The position numbers were made by a program, and so were the translations under genes. Below are positions 1 through 8,157 of a stretch of 64,000 nucleotides of DNA, piece by piece; positions within the stretch are counted from its first letter, which is position 1, and each line of letters starts with the position of its first letter. The stretch comes from Paenibacillus macerans (GTDB taxonomy: Bacteria > Bacillota > Bacilli > Paenibacillales > Paenibacillaceae). Below the pieces are notes generated by a model. It had not been told where the DNA came from. It saw only the letters and a list, made by a program, of their open reading frames with translations, and made no database searches. The stretch spans positions 1 to 64,000 of the forward strand of contig NZ_JAMBOE010000018.1 of the NCBI RefSeq assembly GCF_023715465.1. The letters are read 5' to 3'.

Positions 1-158
1 CGTGTGCCACACTTCCACATTAGGAGAATTTTTTTTACTTGGGAAGACCAAATCCTGGAAAGTGTTTGAACTTTTTCGTTCCCTTTAATTTCTAACGTTT
101 CATGTTAGATTTTACGCATGGCTAGTGCCAAACCAGACGATTTTTGGGTGGTTTGACG

Positions 159-235
159 CAAATAACGTCACCTCGGTCCGTTACAATTTTGCCGCGCCCA
201 TTTTGAGCCTTTTAGCGTCTCTGAGGTCCGTTAGC
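159..235. repeat. Half of an intergenic tetrad element (two reverse units)
   Basis: Two 27-bp units at 159-185 and 209-235 both begin near AATAACG/TTAGCG and end in GGTCCGTTA. Their TCCGTTA ends are exactly 50 bp apart. They match, in reverse orientation, the unit of the complete element at 7735-7920 (TAACGGAC at one end, TTATTT at the other). The forward pair expected upstream is not clear; only a degenerate CTAACG near 91-114 is visible. Positions 1-158 otherwise hold nothing I can recognise. Confidence 0.5.
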
Positions 236-239
236 GCGC

Positions 240-485
240 GGGTAGCCGTACGAGGTAGCATACGGGTGGCCATACTTGTGAGAGCATACGGGTTCGTTCA
301 GTTATCGTGCAGTCAATGTGTAGTTAGCATAGAGTTATCGTGCAACCGGTGTGCAGTCAACGTACAGTCCACGTACAGTCCACATACAAGTCAACGTGCA
401 GCCAGCATACGGTTAGGATGCAACTAGCGCACGAATCGTCAGCGCACGATTCACATCCAGCCAGCGCACAAATCCCCCGCCATCC
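240..485. repeat. Degenerate tandem repeat with about 11-bp period
   Basis: The stretch can be written as roughly twenty short words of about 11 bp, such as CGTACAGTCCA (twice in a row at about 361-383), CGTGCAGTCAA, CGTGCAGCCAG and CATACGGTTAG. The period is close to one DNA helical turn. The copies are diverged, so this is an old satellite-like array. It lies downstream of the lipid kinase gene on the minus strand. The short plus-strand ORFs across it are products of the repeat and are not called as genes. Confidence 0.6.
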
Positions 486-527
486 CGGCGGGGGACCCTA
501 CACCAATATTAGTGCTTCTCCTAAGCA

Positions 528-1409
528 CTAAGCAAAAATCTGCAAATGCTGCGGCAAAATCTCGAACACGCCCGGCAGCTCGCCGCCCAGCTCCCCGTCG
601 AGGTTGAGCTGCACGCGGGCGGGCGAGGTGACTTCCATCCGCCGCGTCTTGAAGTACAGCACGTGCGGATCGCTGAAATGATCGCCGCGCAGCGCCATCG
701 TCACCAGGCGGATGAACTCCGCCAGGTTGCATTTCTTGAGGGCGATGACGTCTAGCAGCCCGTCGTCGATACGCGCATCCGGCGCCAGCTTCTCGAAGCC
801 GCCGACCGAATTGCTGTTGGCGATCAGGAACAGCATGAACTCGCCTTCGATGACCTCGTACCCCTCGGCCTGAAAAATCAGCTCCGTCGGCGACAGGCTG
901 GCCATCTTTTCAATGCCCTTCATATAATAAGCGAGCTGCCCGATCAGCGTCTTCAGCCGGCTGGGGACCTCATACGTCAGTTCCGTCAGCTTCCCGCCCC
1001 CGGCGATGTTGATAAAATGCCGGCCGTTGACTTTGCCGATGTCGATCGGTCTCGTCTTATTCTCGATGACCAGGTCGCAATAATCCTCCCAGCGCCTCGG
1101 TATTCCCATCGCCCGGGCGAAATCGTTGGTCGTCCCCAGCGGGAAAATGCCGAGCGGCGGCAGATTGCTTTTCCCGGCCATGCCGTTTACGACCTCATTT
1201 AGCGTACCGTCGCCGCCGGCCGCGATGATGATGTCGTATCCACGCCCCACCGCCTCGGCGGCTTCGCGCGTAGCATCCCCCGCCCCTGCCGTCGCGTGAC
1301 AGGACGTTTCGATGCCGTGGCGATCCAGACGCTCCAGTACATCCGGCAAAATGCGCCGCATTTCTTCTCTTCCCGAGGTGGGATTATAAATCAACCTAGC
1401 TCTTTTCAT
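528..1409 (-). CDS. dgkB: Diacylglycerol/lipid kinase (DagK/YegS family)
   Basis: The 293-residue protein has the DAGK catalytic fold: an N-terminal RLIYNPTSG strand-loop (residues 6-13), the nucleotide-binding GGDGTLNEVVNG motif at 65-76, and a PLGTTNDFAR segment near 90-99. Family members phosphorylate diacylglycerol, or related lipids, with ATP. In Bacillus the DgkB branch recycles diacylglycerol released during lipoteichoic acid synthesis. Length and motif order are normal. It is the last gene of a minus-strand run yerC-cbiX-dgk and starts 18 bp after the cbiX stop. Family assignment is firm; the exact substrate (DgkB versus another lipid kinase) is inferred. Confidence 0.88.
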   Translation of the reverse strand: MKRARLIYNPTSGREEMRRILPDVLERLDRHGIETSCHATAGAGDATREAAEAVGRGYDIIIAAGGDGTLNEVVNGMAGKSNLPPLGIFPLGTTNDFARAMGIPRRWEDYCDLVIENKTRPIDIGKVNGRHFINIAGGGKLTELTYEVPSRLKTLIGQLAYYMKGIEKMASLSPTELIFQAEGYEVIEGEFMLFLIANSNSVGGFEKLAPDARIDDGLLDVIALKKCNLAEFIRLVTMALRGDHFSDPHVLYFKTRRMEVTSPARVQLNLDGELGGELPGVFEILPQHLQIFA

Positions 1410-1427
1410 CCTAACGCCACCTGATTT

Positions 1428-2288
1428 TCATATTGTCAGTGATCCCATTATATGCAAAATATGCTGCGACATCCAGCGGGACAGGAGCGGATGCGGCAGC
1501 AGGGCATCCCCCGAATACCGGTACGATAGCCCGTTTAACCGGGAAGGAATCATCGTTTTGGTAAAATACCCGGCGCTTAAAAACAACGGGGCCACGATGA
1601 CGTCATATCCCTGCTCTACCGTCCAATAGCCGACTTTGCGCCGCACGCTGTCCGGATTAAGCAGAGCGTAGTCGGCGGCCGCCAGCCCGCTGATTTGCCC
1701 CACCCGCGCGGCCAGCGAGGAAATCCCCCGCTCCCAGCGTTGCAGAAATGCCTCATGGATGCTGCCATGGCCCACGAGCAGCAGCACCTCGCGATCCGGA
1801 CGCGCCGACAGCCCCTTCACCTTGTCCCAGACCATCTCGGCGACCAGTGGATCATCATCTATAGGATCGCCAAAAAACACGCGGGCGGATACCCGGAATC
1901 TTTCCAGATCGGTTTCCTTCTCCGGCGTATCCTTTACGCCCAGCGCGTAAGCGATCTCATCGATATGCGTGCTGCCCGAAGATACAAATAAAGGAATGAC
2001 AAGCAAATCTGTCACTCCTTGCGCTTCCAGCTCGTTTATCCCGTCCTGAATGAGGCGGCCCTCGACGATTTCCAGGAATGCCGACACCACGGGTAGGTCC
2101 GCAGGCAAACAAGCTGCCGCTTCCGCGACGGCCTCGTCCACCAGAGCTATCCAATGATCGTCGGGAGACCCGTGGCTGATCACCAGTACTCCCGGTTTTG
2201 AAGCAAGCGAATCCAAAGGCGGCGAATCCTGAAACGGCCAAACCTTTGCCGCCCGCCCCTTGTCCGCCTTCCGCATCTTTTCCTGCAT
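1428..2288 (-). CDS. Sirohydrochlorin chelatase, CbiX/SirB family, two-domain
   Basis: The 286-residue protein is a tandem of two chelatase half-domains. The first has VISHGS (residues 37-41) and a metal-site strand IPLFVSSGSTHID with His108; the second has LVGHGS near 172-176 and APLFLSAGYF. His in HGS and the second His are the usual metal ligands of CbiX and SirB, which insert Co2+ or Fe2+ into sirohydrochlorin for cobalamin or siroheme synthesis. The second repeat lacks the second His (AGYFTKT), so only the N-terminal site looks complete. No other tetrapyrrole gene is nearby, so the metal and pathway cannot be decided here. It begins 4 bp after yerC. Confidence 0.8.
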   Translation of the reverse strand: MQEKMRKADKGRAAKVWPFQDSPPLDSLASKPGVLVISHGSPDDHWIALVDEAVAEAAACLPADLPVVSAFLEIVEGRLIQDGINELEAQGVTDLLVIPLFVSSGSTHIDEIAYALGVKDTPEKETDLERFRVSARVFFGDPIDDDPLVAEMVWDKVKGLSARPDREVLLLVGHGSIHEAFLQRWERGISSLAARVGQISGLAAADYALLNPDSVRRKVGYWTVEQGYDVIVAPLFLSAGYFTKTMIPSRLNGLSYRYSGDALLPHPLLSRWMSQHILHIMGSLTI

Positions 2289-2292
2289 CGGC

Positions 2293-2583
2293 TTACCGCC
2301 CCAAACGGTCCAGCGTCATCTTGTACCCGTCGTTGCCGTAATTCAGGCAGCGCTTCACGCGGGAGATCGTCGCCGTGCTGGCTCCGGTTTCCGCCTCGAT
2401 CTGGTTGTAGGTGCTGCCTTTACCGAGCATCCGCGCAACCTCCAGCCGCTGGGACATCGATTGGATTTCATTTATGGTACACAGATCGTCGAAAAAAGTA
2501 TAACATTCCTCAATGTCTTTTAACGTTAAAATAGCTTCAAATAATTGATCGATCGTTTTGTCATTCAATTTCTTCAGCTGCAC
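2293..2583 (-). CDS. yerC: YerC/TrpR-related DNA-binding protein
   Basis: This 96-residue protein matches the YerC/YecD family of TrpR-like regulators. It is an all-helical protein with a helix-turn-helix around residues 54-80 (GKGSTYNQIEAETGASTATISRVKRCL in pieces: GSTYNQIE, then GASTATISR). The family is small and found across Firmicutes; its targets and ligand are not established. It is first in the yerC-cbiX-dgk run. In Bacillus subtilis yerC lies near yerB, which is also in this window at 10058-11125 but not adjacent. Confidence 0.88.
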   Translation of the reverse strand: MQLKKLNDKTIDQLFEAILTLKDIEECYTFFDDLCTINEIQSMSQRLEVARMLGKGSTYNQIEAETGASTATISRVKRCLNYGNDGYKMTLDRLGR

Positions 2584-2827
2584 TGGATAATCATCCCCTA
2601 CCGTTACTTAACCACACCCCCATTGTACCCGAGCGGAGTCCCCCTTTTCAAGCATTAACGGTTTCACGCATCACAGAAAGAACGCCCAAAATCCGCAAAC
2701 ACCCACCGGAACCGGGACATTCGTCCATACGCCACGCGCCCGGGTCTCATAAAGTATAGTATTACAAACGCCTATATCCCCAAAAAAAGGCGTTCCGATA
2801 AAATACCCTAAAAAGGACAGTGATACC

Positions 2828-3319
2828 ATGCCACATCATCATGCTTACCGGCAAAGCACCGCGCCCACGGCATTTCCGTATAGCGACTATTACCCGGGGG
2901 TAACGTCCCCCTCCGATTCTACGGCGCTCACGCCCTACACTCCGCCGTCCATCGAACCGTTCGATGGCGCTTCGGGCGCGGCGGCGGGCGGTTCCGCGGG
3001 ATCGGCGGGCGGCCTTTCCATCCCCAATCTGGGCGATCTGAAAGGCATCGTCGACAAGCTTGGCGGCGTTGACGGAATACTGGCCACTGTGGGCAAAGTG
3101 CAAAAGGTGATGGAAACCGTTCAACAATTCGCCCCGATGGCCAAAATGATTGCGAGCCTCCTTCCGTTCGGCAAAAAACGGCAAGGCGGAGGTTCTGGAG
3201 GACGGTACGATGAACACCGGCCCCGCCGCCGCAGAAAAAGCCGCAGCGGCTCGCGCAGACGCGGTAATGGCCGCAAGCGCAGCGGCAAGTCAGGCAAGCC
3301 GGCCAAACGCCGCCGTTAA
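2828..3319 (+). CDS. Small Gly-rich/basic-tailed protein, YqfQ/VrrA-like
   Basis: I do not recognise this gene firmly. The 163-residue product has a low-complexity Pro/Ser/Thr N-terminus (1-45), a Gly/Ala-rich linker, a hydrophobic helix (about 65-110: GDLKGIVDKLGG, VQQFAPMAKMIASLLPF), and a strongly basic Arg/Lys/Ser/Gly tail (115-163). The layout resembles YqfQ/VrrA-type spore-associated proteins, in which a central helix carries a run like VQQ.GPM.K. The basic tail would suit binding to nucleic acid or an anionic spore polymer. A Shine-Dalgarno-like AAAGGA precedes the ATG. The gene stands alone and ends in a terminator shared with corA. Confidence 0.6.
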   Translation: MPHHHAYRQSTAPTAFPYSDYYPGVTSPSDSTALTPYTPPSIEPFDGASGAAAGGSAGSAGGLSIPNLGDLKGIVDKLGGVDGILATVGKVQKVMETVQQFAPMAKMIASLLPFGKKRQGGGSGGRYDEHRPRRRRKSRSGSRRRGNGRKRSGKSGKPAKRRR

Positions 3320-3332
3320 TCCGGCGGCGTTT
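3305..3332. terminator. Bidirectional terminator between the 163-residue gene and corA
   Basis: A perfect 10-bp stem AAACGCCGCC / GGCGGCGTTT closes an 8-nt loop between two convergent stop codons. The A/T flanks give a short U-run in both directions. Confidence 0.75.
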
Positions 3333-3340
3333 GCCCTACC

Positions 3341-4300
3341 CTATTTAAACCAGCCCCGCTTGCCGAACCAGAGAATCATCCACCCTACGAGCGCCAGCAT
3401 CAGGGCTATGACGGCAAAATAACCGTATTTCCACGACAACTCGGGCATATAGACAAAATTCATCCCGTAGATGCCGGTGATCAGCGTCAGCGGCATAAAC
3501 ACTGTCGTAATGACGGTCAATGTTTTCATGATCCCGTTCATCCGGTTGGAATTCAGCGAAATGTAGGAGTCGCGCAAATCCGCAGTCATTTCCCGGTCGG
3601 CCTCAACCATTTCGGACAGCTTCAGCAGATGGTCGTGAATGTCCGCATAATAGGCGCGCGGCTCCTTATCGCCCTGCACATGCTGCGAATTCAAGATGCG
3701 GTACATCAAGTCGCGCATCGGCACGATCGTCCGCCGCAGCTTGAGCAGCCGGCTCCGCAGATCGAACACCTGGTTCATCAGCAGCTCCACCGATTCATGG
3801 CTCCCCTTTTTCTCCAGCTCGTCCAGCTCATCCTCAATCGCATACACACAAGGGAAATACTGATCCACCAGGCTGTCGATCACCATATATGCCGCGGAAT
3901 AAGGCCCGTGCACCCAAACCTTCCGGTCATGGGCCCGCTTCAGCATGTTTTCCCACGCCTCGTCCATTTCCCGCAGACTGCGCTGATGGAACGACACCAA
4001 ATATTTGTCCCCGATAAACAGGTTCACTTCCACCGTGCCCAAAGTGTCCGGGTCCAGGGCGTGCAGCACCAGAAACTGATAATCCTCGTAATAGTCCATT
4101 TTGGGGCGCTGCAATACATGCAGAGAATCCTCGATCGCGAGCGGATGAAAGTGAAAAAAAGAACCCAGCAACTCGGCTTCCTCCGGCACCGGCTCGTTAA
4201 AATCGGCCCAGATCCATACGTATTTCTCGTCAAATGACCGCTCCAGCGGAAGGTCCGAAACGACTTTATGGTCGTGCGTCATCCCCATTACTCTGATCAA
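3341..4300 (-). CDS. corA: CorA-family magnesium transporter
   Basis: A 319-residue CorA protein: a long cytoplasmic N-terminal domain (1-255) followed by two C-terminal membrane helices. The signature YGMNF is at 278-282, at the end of the first membrane helix, where it forms the selectivity mouth of the pentameric channel. The acidic/aromatic loop after it (VYMPELSWKYG) and the basic tail KRGWFK are as expected. It mediates Mg2+ (or Co2+) influx. It is followed only by the shared terminator at 3305-3332 and appears monocistronic. Zinc-exporting relatives (ZntB) have the same fold, but GMN with this loop favours Mg2+ uptake. Confidence 0.92.
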   Translation of the reverse strand: MIRVMGMTHDHKVVSDLPLERSFDEKYVWIWADFNEPVPEEAELLGSFFHFHPLAIEDSLHVLQRPKMDYYEDYQFLVLHALDPDTLGTVEVNLFIGDKYLVSFHQRSLREMDEAWENMLKRAHDRKVWVHGPYSAAYMVIDSLVDQYFPCVYAIEDELDELEKKGSHESVELLMNQVFDLRSRLLKLRRTIVPMRDLMYRILNSQHVQGDKEPRAYYADIHDHLLKLSEMVEADREMTADLRDSYISLNSNRMNGIMKTLTVITTVFMPLTLITGIYGMNFVYMPELSWKYGYFAVIALMLALVGWMILWFGKRGWFK

Positions 4301-4388
4301 GCCGTCTTCTCCCCTTTCTCCGTGCCGCTTCTACTAATGATTTTAGCGTACGCGAAAACGCCCCTTTTCGCAATTTGTCTCCGGCGCC

Positions 4389-4487
4389 CTATTTGGCTTT
4401 CCGCGCCCCCAGCTTGCCGCGGATCCAAGCCGTCGAGAAAAGGAGCAGCGCCAACTGCCCCAGGGTAATCGTTCCCTTTTCCACCAT
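4389..4487 (-). pseudogene. 32-codon ORF: possible remnant of a GerAB-type germination gene
   Basis: The ORF starts at ATG 4487 with GAGGTG six nt upstream and stops at 4389. Its first half (MVEKGTITLGQLALLLF) looks like the start of GerAB/spore permease proteins, which normally run to about 360 residues with ten membrane helices. Its second half ends in a basic WIRGKLGARKAK tail, like what follows a last membrane helix. It stands exactly where the B subunit gene is expected after gerA, gerC and the small membrane gene. I infer an internal deletion that joined the two ends. It could instead be an unrelated small membrane protein. Confidence 0.4.
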
Positions 4488-4500
4488 TTACAGCACCTCA

Positions 4501-4725
4501 TCAACTTATTAAGCCGGAAAGCGGCCGGTACAGCCAATCGATCAACATAAGCGGTCCCGGTATTTTCGGAAATAGAATGATCAGCAAGGCAGAGACCCAG
4601 CCTATGGCCATCACGGCGACGAGCGCCGCTCGTTCCCGGGTGCTGCCTTCGTTCAGACGGAGCCACTCGAACCTGACGATCAAAGCGGCGATCAGCGATA
4701 TGCCCGCAATTTTCAGCCAGATCAT
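4501..4725 (-). CDS. Small two-helix membrane protein of the germination operon (GerD-like small subunit)
   Basis: A 74-residue protein with a first membrane helix at about 2-18, a charged middle (RLNEGSTRER, 25-34) and a second helix at about 36-56 followed by PKIPGP and a hydrophobic tail. Its start overlaps the gerC stop by 4 bp, so the two are translationally coupled. Small two-helix proteins are known in several Bacillus and Clostridium germinant receptor operons as a fourth (D) subunit that modulates receptor function. The placement supports that role, but there is no catalytic motif to test it. Confidence 0.7.
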   Translation of the reverse strand: MIWLKIAGISLIAALIVRFEWLRLNEGSTRERAALVAVMAIGWVSALLIILFPKIPGPLMLIDWLYRPLSGLIS

Positions 4726-5936
4726 TGCTTCTTTTCCTCCTGCTGCGTCATCCCGACGGGAATGCTGTTCATGCCGATGCGGCGCAAGTCCGTCTCAACC
4801 TCTACCTTGACGGCCATCTGGGGAAAGAAACGATCCCAACGGGGCGCAAGCTTTTTCCATTCGCGGGGATTTCGGCGGTTGATCGCTTCCCCGAATCCAA
4901 AAATATCGGTACGCATGCGCTGCGCCTCTTTTACAGTCTGTTCGACCCGCTCCCGCATATGTTCAGCCATTGCCGTTTCAAGCTTCCGGGCATGTTGCGG
5001 GGCGGCCATGGGCAGACGGGTTGTGTTTTGGATCATGCTTAGTTCCGAACCGATGCGGATTTCCATTTGCCATTCCCCTTCCTTACGGGACGGAATCAAG
5101 CGGGAGTTCGAAGCGGTGATCACCAGCGTTACGCGGGAGGGGGAACCGCTCCCCACGTTTACGGTTTGGACATCGTTTTTCAATTGATTCATCACCCATT
5201 TCGCGGCGAGAAAAGAGTCCCCCGTCATTGTTCCGACCATCCGCCCCTGGTTTAAGACCGCGAACCCCTTGATGTACGGATCCCCGCCATTCCCCCCTCC
5301 TTCTTGCGGAACATCTATGAAGGGCAGGATCGCTCCATTCTGATCACCGCTAAAACGCTGAACCAGTTGACTTATCGTCAACGGCTTATGAAAAACGCGT
5401 GCGGCTTCGCTCTGCAGAAAGTCGGCTTTCGTCTGTTCCAGCAAATAAGGCGATTCGAAAAAGTCCCGGACCTTTCCGCGCGTGACGAAAGGCATAACCC
5501 GCAGGCGGATTTCATTGTCGCGCACCAAGTAATCCAGCTGCTCGCGCAACCCGTCCCTCGCGAGCGTTTCCCCGACCACCATTACTTGCAATTGTCCCCA
5601 ATAAATCGTACGCGGCAGCATCATTTGCAGCCGGCCCTGCGCATCTGCCGCCGTTTTACCGGTCGCGGTGCGTATGATCGTTTTCCCGTTCTTTTGCTTT
5701 TGATCCCCGCTTGGCGGCTTGCCGCTTTCCCCCTGCTGCGGAGCGGCGATTTCCAAAGTCAGTTCGATGGTTCCGTCCTCCGCCCGGTCAAAGCCCGCGC
5801 TCGTGACGATCGCAAGTCCGTTCACTTCCTCCCTGTCCCAGCAGCCGGTCAAGGACAGAAACACCGCTCCCGCCAATATAGGCAAAAGCCGTTTGCCGAG
5901 CAGAAACATGGCGGATATCGTTTTACTTTTTCGCAT
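4722..5936 (-). CDS. gerC: Germinant receptor C subunit (Ger(x)C lipoprotein)
   Basis: The 404-residue protein has a lipoprotein signal: basic start, hydrophobic helix, and lipobox LSLTGC with Cys32, followed by WDREEV, which is the hallmark start of mature Ger(x)C proteins. The rest is the three-domain GerAC fold (about 35-395). It should be anchored in the spore inner membrane as part of the receptor that senses germinants. It begins 6 bp after gerA and overlaps the small membrane gene after it. Length is typical. With no intact B subunit beside it, a complete receptor would need a B subunit encoded elsewhere. Confidence 0.92.
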   Translation of the reverse strand: MRKSKTISAMFLLGKRLLPILAGAVFLSLTGCWDREEVNGLAIVTSAGFDRAEDGTIELTLEIAAPQQGESGKPPSGDQKQKNGKTIIRTATGKTAADAQGRLQMMLPRTIYWGQLQVMVVGETLARDGLREQLDYLVRDNEIRLRVMPFVTRGKVRDFFESPYLLEQTKADFLQSEAARVFHKPLTISQLVQRFSGDQNGAILPFIDVPQEGGGNGGDPYIKGFAVLNQGRMVGTMTGDSFLAAKWVMNQLKNDVQTVNVGSGSPSRVTLVITASNSRLIPSRKEGEWQMEIRIGSELSMIQNTTRLPMAAPQHARKLETAMAEHMRERVEQTVKEAQRMRTDIFGFGEAINRRNPREWKKLAPRWDRFFPQMAVKVEVETDLRRIGMNSIPVGMTQQEEKKQ

Positions 5937-5942
5937 ATCGCT

Positions 5943-7490
5943 TCAATTTTCCCCGCCTTTCCCCGGATTCGGCCGCTGCCCCGGCGCAAGGCGCCGGCGG
6001 TTTCTTGTTCCTGAAAAGCTCGGACGCGTAAGCATTTTCCACCACGGGACCCGAACCGCCGCATCCTTCATCTCGCTCGCCACAAAGGGCGCGATCGGGG
6101 ACAAATAAGGCACTCCGTAAGAACGCAGCGTGCACAGATGGATCGCAATGGCGATCAGACCGTACATGACGCCAAGAATCCCGAGCGTCCCTCCGGCCAG
6201 GATGAGCAGGAGGCGCAGCAGACGGACAGAGAACTCCAGCGAATAATGCGGGGCCGTAAATCCCGCGATGCCCGTAAAGGCGATGATAATGACGATCGGC
6301 GCCGATACGAGGCCGGCGGATACCGCCGCTTCGCCCACAACGAGCGCGCCGACAATCGTCACCGCCGAACCGATTTGCCGCGGAAGTCGAAGCCCCGCTT
6401 CCCGCAACACCTCAAACGCCAGCTGCATCATCAACACTTCCACGATGGTCGGAAACGGGATTTCCTCCCGCGAGGAAGCGATGCTCATCAACAGTTTGCT
6501 CGGAACCATCTCCTGATGGAAAGTCAGCAGCGCGACGTACACCGCCGGAAGCGTCAGCGAAATAAACAGCGTGCAGTAGCGAAGAACGCGCAGCAAGCTT
6601 GAGTATAACGAGCGGTTGTAATAGTCGTCCGCCGCCTGCAGCAGCGTAACGAGCGTTACGGGAACGATCAGCACGTCGGGCGTACCATCGACCAGGATGA
6701 CGATACGGCCTTCAAGCAAGCCGGCTGCGGCGATATCGACCCGTTCCGTAAACTGGTGTTGAGGAAACGGAGAAAACGGATCGTCCTCCGTAAGCTCTTC
6801 AATGTATCCGGATTCCAGCATGCTGTCGATATCGATGCGATTCAGGCGGTTCTCCACCTCCCGGATTAAGGCCGGCTTCGCAATGCCTTCCAGATAAGCA
6901 AGATAAACCTCAGTTTCGGTATAGCGGCCAAAGCGGAACGATTTTAATTTCAGCTTGACGCTTTGGACTTTTCGCCGCAGGAGCGACAAATTGGTCGAAA
7001 TCGATTCGGTAAATCCTTCGCGGGGGCCACGCAGCGACGGCTCGGTCTGCGGTTCTTCCACCGACCGTTTATCCCACTTGGCGATCTTGAGCAGCAGGGC
7101 CCGGTCGCTGTCCTCGAGCAGCAGTAAAGGGTAACCTTTAATCAACTGTCTGACGCATTCGTGGGCATCAGCGACTTCCTCGATCGACCCGACGGGCAAA
7201 ACCCGGTTTTTAATCGCAGACAAATCCCTGGGTTCCGCATCGGTCATCACCATAAGCGGCTTCAGGACGTTATTGTCGATTTCCAGTCTGTCCGACATAT
7301 CGGGAATGTACACGAGCTGCGCCGCCAGCTCTCCGCCTATCCGGAAGGAGCGGAACATCACATCGTCGGCCTCGCCCAAAATGTTTTTCAGCGTTTCGAT
7401 ATTCCGGTCAAGCGATGGAACCAGCGCCGTAGCATCGGCTGAGGTGTTTTCTCCGGACTTTTTTGGGGGAAGCGAAGATCGTTTTTTCAT
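5943..7490 (-). CDS. gerA: Germinant receptor A subunit (GerA/GerKA family)
   Basis: This 515-residue protein has the GerA layout: a soluble N-terminal region (1-290) and a membrane domain with about five helices (roughly 300-470). The Pro-rich PFPT segment (IPFPTIVEVLMM), the SAVTIVGALVVGEAAVSAGLVS stretch (two pieces either side of residue 390) and the final SYGVPYLSPIAPF motif are strongly conserved in the family. It senses nutrient germinants in the spore inner membrane together with B and C subunits. It is the first gene of the operon gerA-gerC-small gene-B remnant. I could not identify a convincing forespore sigma-G promoter upstream. Confidence 0.93.
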   Translation of the reverse strand: MKKRSSLPPKKSGENTSADATALVPSLDRNIETLKNILGEADDVMFRSFRIGGELAAQLVYIPDMSDRLEIDNNVLKPLMVMTDAEPRDLSAIKNRVLPVGSIEEVADAHECVRQLIKGYPLLLLEDSDRALLLKIAKWDKRSVEEPQTEPSLRGPREGFTESISTNLSLLRRKVQSVKLKLKSFRFGRYTETEVYLAYLEGIAKPALIREVENRLNRIDIDSMLESGYIEELTEDDPFSPFPQHQFTERVDIAAAGLLEGRIVILVDGTPDVLIVPVTLVTLLQAADDYYNRSLYSSLLRVLRYCTLFISLTLPAVYVALLTFHQEMVPSKLLMSIASSREEIPFPTIVEVLMMQLAFEVLREAGLRLPRQIGSAVTIVGALVVGEAAVSAGLVSAPIVIIIAFTGIAGFTAPHYSLEFSVRLLRLLLILAGGTLGILGVMYGLIAIAIHLCTLRSYGVPYLSPIAPFVASEMKDAAVRVPWWKMLTRPSFSGTRNRRRLAPGQRPNPGKGGEN

Positions 7491-7610
7491 TGCGGGCCAC
7501 CTTACCTATCCTGTCAAGTCAATTCGGTCATGATTTACATATGTTTTCCTCTTTCCGTTATTTTCACCAAAAAGTCCAATTTCATTTCCCGGTATTTGGG
7601 CTTTTGTAAG

Positions 7611-7674
7611 AAAAACGCCTGACGGCGTCCTTTAGTGGTTCTGAATGGCTCTGACTTCTACGTCAGAGCCATTC
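7611..7674 (-). terminator. Two adjacent hairpins, the second an intrinsic terminator
   Basis: Reading the minus strand, a perfect 13-bp stem with a 6-nt loop (GAATGGCTCTGAC / GTCAGAGCCATTC, 7643-7674) is followed by a small ACGCC/GGCGT hairpin running into TTTTT (7611-7628). The pair lies between the tetrad at 7735-7920 and gerA, and would stop any transcript made through the tetrad. Confidence 0.65.
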
Positions 7675-7734
7675 CACGTCTTTCATGAGCCGAAGCACCG
7701 AGGACTTTGCCCTTTCCAATCTTTGTACGCTGCT

Positions 7735-7920
7735 CTAACGGACACCAGCGACCTTATCCGCCCATTTCCCGGGTATTTCCCAGCCTAACGGACACCGGCG
7801 AACCTATTTCGCTCTAAACCCGTTCATCCAGGCTGATTTGAGGTGAATAAGGTCTTTTGTGTCCGTTACATTTTGCAATCCTCCGTTTTTCCTCAAATAA
7901 CGGCTCTGGTGTCCCTTAGC
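7735..7920. repeat. Tetrad element 1 (forward-forward-reverse-reverse)
   Basis: Four 26-bp units: forward 7735-7760 and 7785-7810, reverse 7845-7870 and 7895-7920. Start-to-start distances are 50, 60 and 50 bp. Each forward unit begins CTAACGGACACC and ends near CTTATC/CTATTTC; the reverse units are their complements (GAATAAGG...TCCGTTA and AAATAACGG...TCCCTTAG). In a transcript, F2 could pair with R1 and F1 with R2 to form a long nested hairpin. It fills most of the gap between pit and gerA, which holds no gene. Confidence 0.8.
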
Positions 7921-7990
7921 CCCCCCAGATTCCTCTTCTCCTCCCCTCTCTGCCTGCGCATCACCCTCTACCATGACCGAAATTTTGTTA

Positions 7991-8031
7991 AAAAAAGAAC
8001 CACCGGAGCAATTCGCTCCGGCGGTTCTTTG
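7991..8031 (-). terminator. Terminator downstream of pit
   Basis: On the minus strand a stem AAAGAACCGCCGGAGC / GCTCCGGTGGTTCTTT (one G-U pair) closes on AATT-type loop bases and runs into a T7 tract. Between it and the pit stop codon a 16-bp word, GGCGGGCGATAGTTCC, occurs twice in tandem (about 8086-8117). Confidence 0.85.
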
Positions 8032-8157
8032 GTATCGCTAGCAATAAAACGAGACTCTAACGGCTGCCACAACCGCTAGAGTTCCGGCGGGCGATAGTTC
8101 CGGCGGGCGATAGTTCCGCTTCAAAAACCTAGGCTTTTTCCGGGAAATCCGAAACCG

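Noticed and set aside
125..531. Small plus-strand ORFs near the window start
   Set aside because: They lie on the half tetrad and the 11-bp repeats; the products are repeat-derived and have no RBS.
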